DNA of 64,000 nucleotides, taken from the NCBI RefSeq assembly GCF_042681745.1, contig NZ_JBHUGF010000010.1, forward strand, positions 1,116,001 to 1,180,000, read 5' to 3'. This document shows positions 61,604 to 64,000 of the stretch, piece by piece. The stretch comes from Saccharibacillus nicotianae. GTDB lineage: Bacteria > Bacillota > Bacilli > Paenibacillales > Paenibacillaceae. The first letter of the stretch is position 1. Each line of letters begins with the position of its first letter. A program made the translations under genes and the position numbers. The notes under the pieces are model-generated. The model did no database searches, had not been told where the DNA came from, and worked only from the letters and a program-made list of their open reading frames with translations.

Positions 61604-61650
61604 TTGTTATACCTCTTTCCCGAAAATAATATCCGATATCATATTCTAGA

Positions 61651-61664
61651 ATAAAGCGGTTACA
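61651..61664 (-). promoter_or_regulatory. cre-like site (CcpA) before the permease operon
   Basis: On the minus strand the sequence reads TGTAACCGCTTTAT, close to the catabolite element TGnAAnCGnTnnCA except for the last two bases. Its place upstream of sugar permeases makes glucose repression plausible. Confidence 0.35.
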
Positions 61665-61795
61665 TAAAATGTATAGCTTTTTCTGATACTTGTATTATAG
61701 AATGGCGTTACGCTCTTCAAAATGGATTTAAGAAAACAGTTAAGGGTAAAAAGGTGAACAGCCACAGAAATATAATGACAGGAGATGAATAGCAA

Positions 61796-63661
61796 ATGGG
61801 GAGAAAGAGGAACAAGCTATCTATAAGAAAATATCCCTATTTGGGTCGATATGTAGAGGTTATCAAGTTACGAGTAACAGCTATCTGGCATCTATTATCC
61901 AGTCGCTTATTGTATAAGCTAGTGATCTTATTCACATCTATTATTATTTTGGTAGTTACTTCATTGACAGTGATCTCTTATCAGATGATTCGTAAAGAAT
62001 CAGTGAAGCATAGTATAGATAGTACAGCGAATAATCTACTGCTGGTCAATCGTAATTTGCAAGATTATATGGATGGGATCGCTCAATATTCTTTGCCGCA
62101 ACTACAATATGATGATCTGATTCATGCGATTATGAATGAGAATCAAGAGTATGCTTCACGTATGTATCTGGAAAATTATTTACGACGATTGTATTTTGGT
62201 CGCAGTGATCTGGATGGCATTTCGTTGTATCTTGTGCAAGAACAGAAGTATTATTCGGTCAGTCGTGAATCGTATAATATCGCTTCTCGTTCCGGGTATG
62301 ATCGCGATATCGTTAATCAACCGTGGTATAGCACAGTGCTTCATCGAACCGATAATCAATATTTTCAATCTCTAACACTGACTTCAACAAAAGATAATCA
62401 TGACGCTCAGTCCAATAGCTTTATGGCATATCATCGTGTATTACGCTCGATTGCTTCTCGTCAACCACAAGCCATTTTAACCTTCTATGTGAATCCTTCT
62501 ACGCGGGATACGATTTTGCAAGATACTTCGATAGATGCAGGTGAACATCTTATTTTTACCGATGCCAATCATATTCCTTTTTATGTAGATGATCCTCTAT
62601 TTTATCAATCTATGCTAGCCAGTGGTCTTATCAAGCAATTGCAAGATCAAACCAGTGATCCATTAACATGGACGATTGATCAACAGCGTTATATGGTCAT
62701 GTACAATGAATCAACGTCTAATCAATGGACATTAATCAAGCCTATTTTGTACAGCCAGATTTATGAAGTGGCTAACACTACCCGTAATTTAAGTTACTTG
62801 ATCGGTGCTGGGTTTTTATTGATCTCGTTTGCACTGGTGACGGTATTGGCGAATGAGATTACTCGACCTTTGGGGCATTTATCCAAGCAAATGAATCGGT
62901 TTAGCAGTGGAGAGTTTGAGATTGAAGCTACAGTCAAAGGACAAGATGAGATTGCACATCTCACCAGACATTTTAACGATATGGTGCGCAATACGAATGA
63001 ATTAATCAATGAGCGTTATCGAATGAAATTAGTCGAGCAAAATGCTATTTTGAAAGCACTTGAAGCAGAACTGAATCCGCATTTTCTGTATAATGCGTTA
63101 CAAGCTATTTCCACCAAAGCACTGCGAAGTGGCAGACTCGATATAGCCGATATGGTCGATAATCTAGCACAGACACTTCGTTATTGTATCGGTGGCAAAG
63201 ATATCGTAATAGCAAGCGAAGAACTCAAGCATATAGAACGTTATTTGTCACTCCAAAAAGCACGCTTTGGCAGTCGGTTACAAATGACTATCGATTGGGA
63301 TGATTCGTTACTTCAATTACCAATTCCCAAATTATCAATTCAATCCTTAGTCGAAAATTCGATCAAGCATGCAGTCGAACAAGTATCCGAGCCAGTGATG
63401 ATTACAATTACAGCACATTTAACAGCTCAAGATGTGCTGATTACTGTTCGAGATAATGGCCCGGGTATTCCGCCAGATCGATTAGAGCAAGTACTGGATT
63501 CGTTCGAGCAAACATTTATTGAACGCGAAGGCAGTCATATCGGGCTCCAAAATCTGCATACCCGATTGCAAATTTTATATGGTGAACAAGCTGGTTTACT
63601 GATTGCTAGTGATCAGACAGGTACTGAATTGAGCATGTATATACCACAAGGGGGAGCGTAA
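61796..63661 (+). CDS. YesM-type sensor histidine kinase
   Basis: The 621-residue kinase has a membrane segment at about 40-62, a large extracellular sensing domain (about 65-320), a second segment (about 335-355), HAMP (NEITRPLGHLSKQMNRF) and the His_kinase-type domain with His429 in LNPHFLYNAL, N box QSLVENSIKHAV and RDNGPGIP. AGGAGATG lies before ATG. Such kinases pair with AraC-type regulators and control sugar uptake genes, here probably the divergent permeases. The response regulator starts one base after its stop. Confidence 0.93.
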   Translation: MGRKRNKLSIRKYPYLGRYVEVIKLRVTAIWHLLSSRLLYKLVILFTSIIILVVTSLTVISYQMIRKESVKHSIDSTANNLLLVNRNLQDYMDGIAQYSLPQLQYDDLIHAIMNENQEYASRMYLENYLRRLYFGRSDLDGISLYLVQEQKYYSVSRESYNIASRSGYDRDIVNQPWYSTVLHRTDNQYFQSLTLTSTKDNHDAQSNSFMAYHRVLRSIASRQPQAILTFYVNPSTRDTILQDTSIDAGEHLIFTDANHIPFYVDDPLFYQSMLASGLIKQLQDQTSDPLTWTIDQQRYMVMYNESTSNQWTLIKPILYSQIYEVANTTRNLSYLIGAGFLLISFALVTVLANEITRPLGHLSKQMNRFSSGEFEIEATVKGQDEIAHLTRHFNDMVRNTNELINERYRMKLVEQNAILKALEAELNPHFLYNALQAISTKALRSGRLDIADMVDNLAQTLRYCIGGKDIVIASEELKHIERYLSLQKARFGSRLQMTIDWDDSLLQLPIPKLSIQSLVENSIKHAVEQVSEPVMITITAHLTAQDVLITVRDNGPGIPPDRLEQVLDSFEQTFIEREGSHIGLQNLHTRLQILYGEQAGLLIASDQTGTELSMYIPQGGA

Positions 63662-63662
63662 T

Positions 63663-64000
63663 ATGTATCACATTTTAATTCTCGATGATGAAGAACCATT
63701 GCGTGAAGCGATTCGCATCTTAGGAGAATGGGACAGTCTAAAGATTAGTCAGATTCACGAAGCGATCAATGGACAAGAAGGATTATCTATTTTACGTGAA
63801 TATCAGATTGATCTTGTTATGGTTGATATGAAAATGCCCGGGATGAACGGTGTAGAGTTTTTGAAAAAAGTGAAGCAAGAATATCCAGATATGCTCACAA
63901 TTGTGATTAGTGGATATAACGATTTTGAATATACTCATCAAGCGATTCGTTCGAATGTACTCGATTATTTGCTCAAACCGGTCAATCGACATGAATTAAA
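63663..64000 (+). CDS. YesN-type response regulator, 3' partial
   Basis: The frame starts at ATG 63663, just after the kinase stop with GGGGGAG upstream, and runs off the right edge after 112 codons. It encodes a receiver domain: LILDDEEPLREA at the start, phosphoacceptor Asp55 in VMVDMKMPGMNG, Thr/Ser in IVISGYNDFEYT and LLKPVNRHEL with the conserved Lys-Pro. By analogy with YesN the missing part should contain an AraC-type DNA-binding domain, but this cannot be seen. Confidence 0.92.
   Translation, partial: MYHILILDDEEPLREAIRILGEWDSLKISQIHEAINGQEGLSILREYQIDLVMVDMKMPGMNGVEFLKKVKQEYPDMLTIVISGYNDFEYTHQAIRSNVLDYLLKPVNRHEL

Overview
The window looks like a chromosomal segment of a low-GC Gram-positive bacterium, most likely Paenibacillus or a close relative. 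The support is the AT-rich coding sequence, strong GGAGG-type ribosome binding sites, frequent GTG/TTG starts, sigma-A type promoters, many intrinsic terminators, a TPP riboswitch in front of a Bacillus-order thiazole operon, Zur- and Fur-type boxes, and YesMN-style sensor pairs. No insertion sequence, prophage, rRNA, ordinary tRNA or CRISPR array was found.

Layout. 1-8.8 kb: a Tad/Flp-like pilus or secretion operon that enters from the left edge (SAF/CpaB-like protein, two degenerate MinD-like proteins, CpaF-like ATPase, large membrane platform protein, four small anchored pilin-like proteins). 8.8-11.5 kb: a TPR protein and an ABC-F ATPase. 11.6-17.6 kb: TPP riboswitch, tenI-thiO-thiS-thiG-thiF, a GrpB-family gene, and convergent thiN, which completes ThDP synthesis. 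17.9-24.1 kb: an esterase and the pyruvate dehydrogenase operon pdhABCD, whose E1 needs ThDP. 24.1-25.9 kb: a Zur-boxed CobW GTPase and a zinc-free type L33. 26-32.4 kb: thyA, dfrA, gltD, topB. 32.4-35.6 kb: a HAD phosphatase and winged-helix regulator divergent from an MFS exporter. 35.7-41 kb: ABC ATPase, FG-GAP lipoprotein, two-component system and double GNAT protein. 41-46 kb: glycogen genes glgC and, divergently, glgBA. 46-54.4 kb: an unknown CxxC protein, a hybrid histidine kinase, an AraC regulator with two NTF2-fold genes (one broken), small membrane proteins and a secreted protein. 54.4-58.5 kb: the Ro60 (Rsr) locus. 58.6-64 kb: a Fur-boxed iron-binding lipoprotein, two sugar ABC permeases and a YesM/YesN-type pair that runs off the right edge.

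The most striking part is 54.4-58.5 kb. Two tandem 136-nt non-coding RNAs precede a TROVE/vWA (Ro60, Rsr) gene, and two WYL-domain regulators are transcribed divergently. Each RNA has a closing helix, a second helix with a conserved presumptive Ro60-binding sequence, and a circularly permuted tRNA: anticodon-like arm, T arm, 3' acceptor strand, six-base linker, 5' acceptor strand, D arm. This matches bacterial Y RNAs of the YrlA type. Copy 1 keeps a complete cloverleaf with a lysine-like UUU anticodon loop; copy 2 is more degenerate and lies in the rsr leader.

Other points of interest are a hexanucleotide microsatellite inside thiO, a long-range antiterminator behind the TPP riboswitch, paired inverted repeats between pdhB and pdhC, a terminator-like hairpin in the topB leader, and a nonsense codon in an NTF2-like gene. 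All calls come from reading the sequence; no database search was run.
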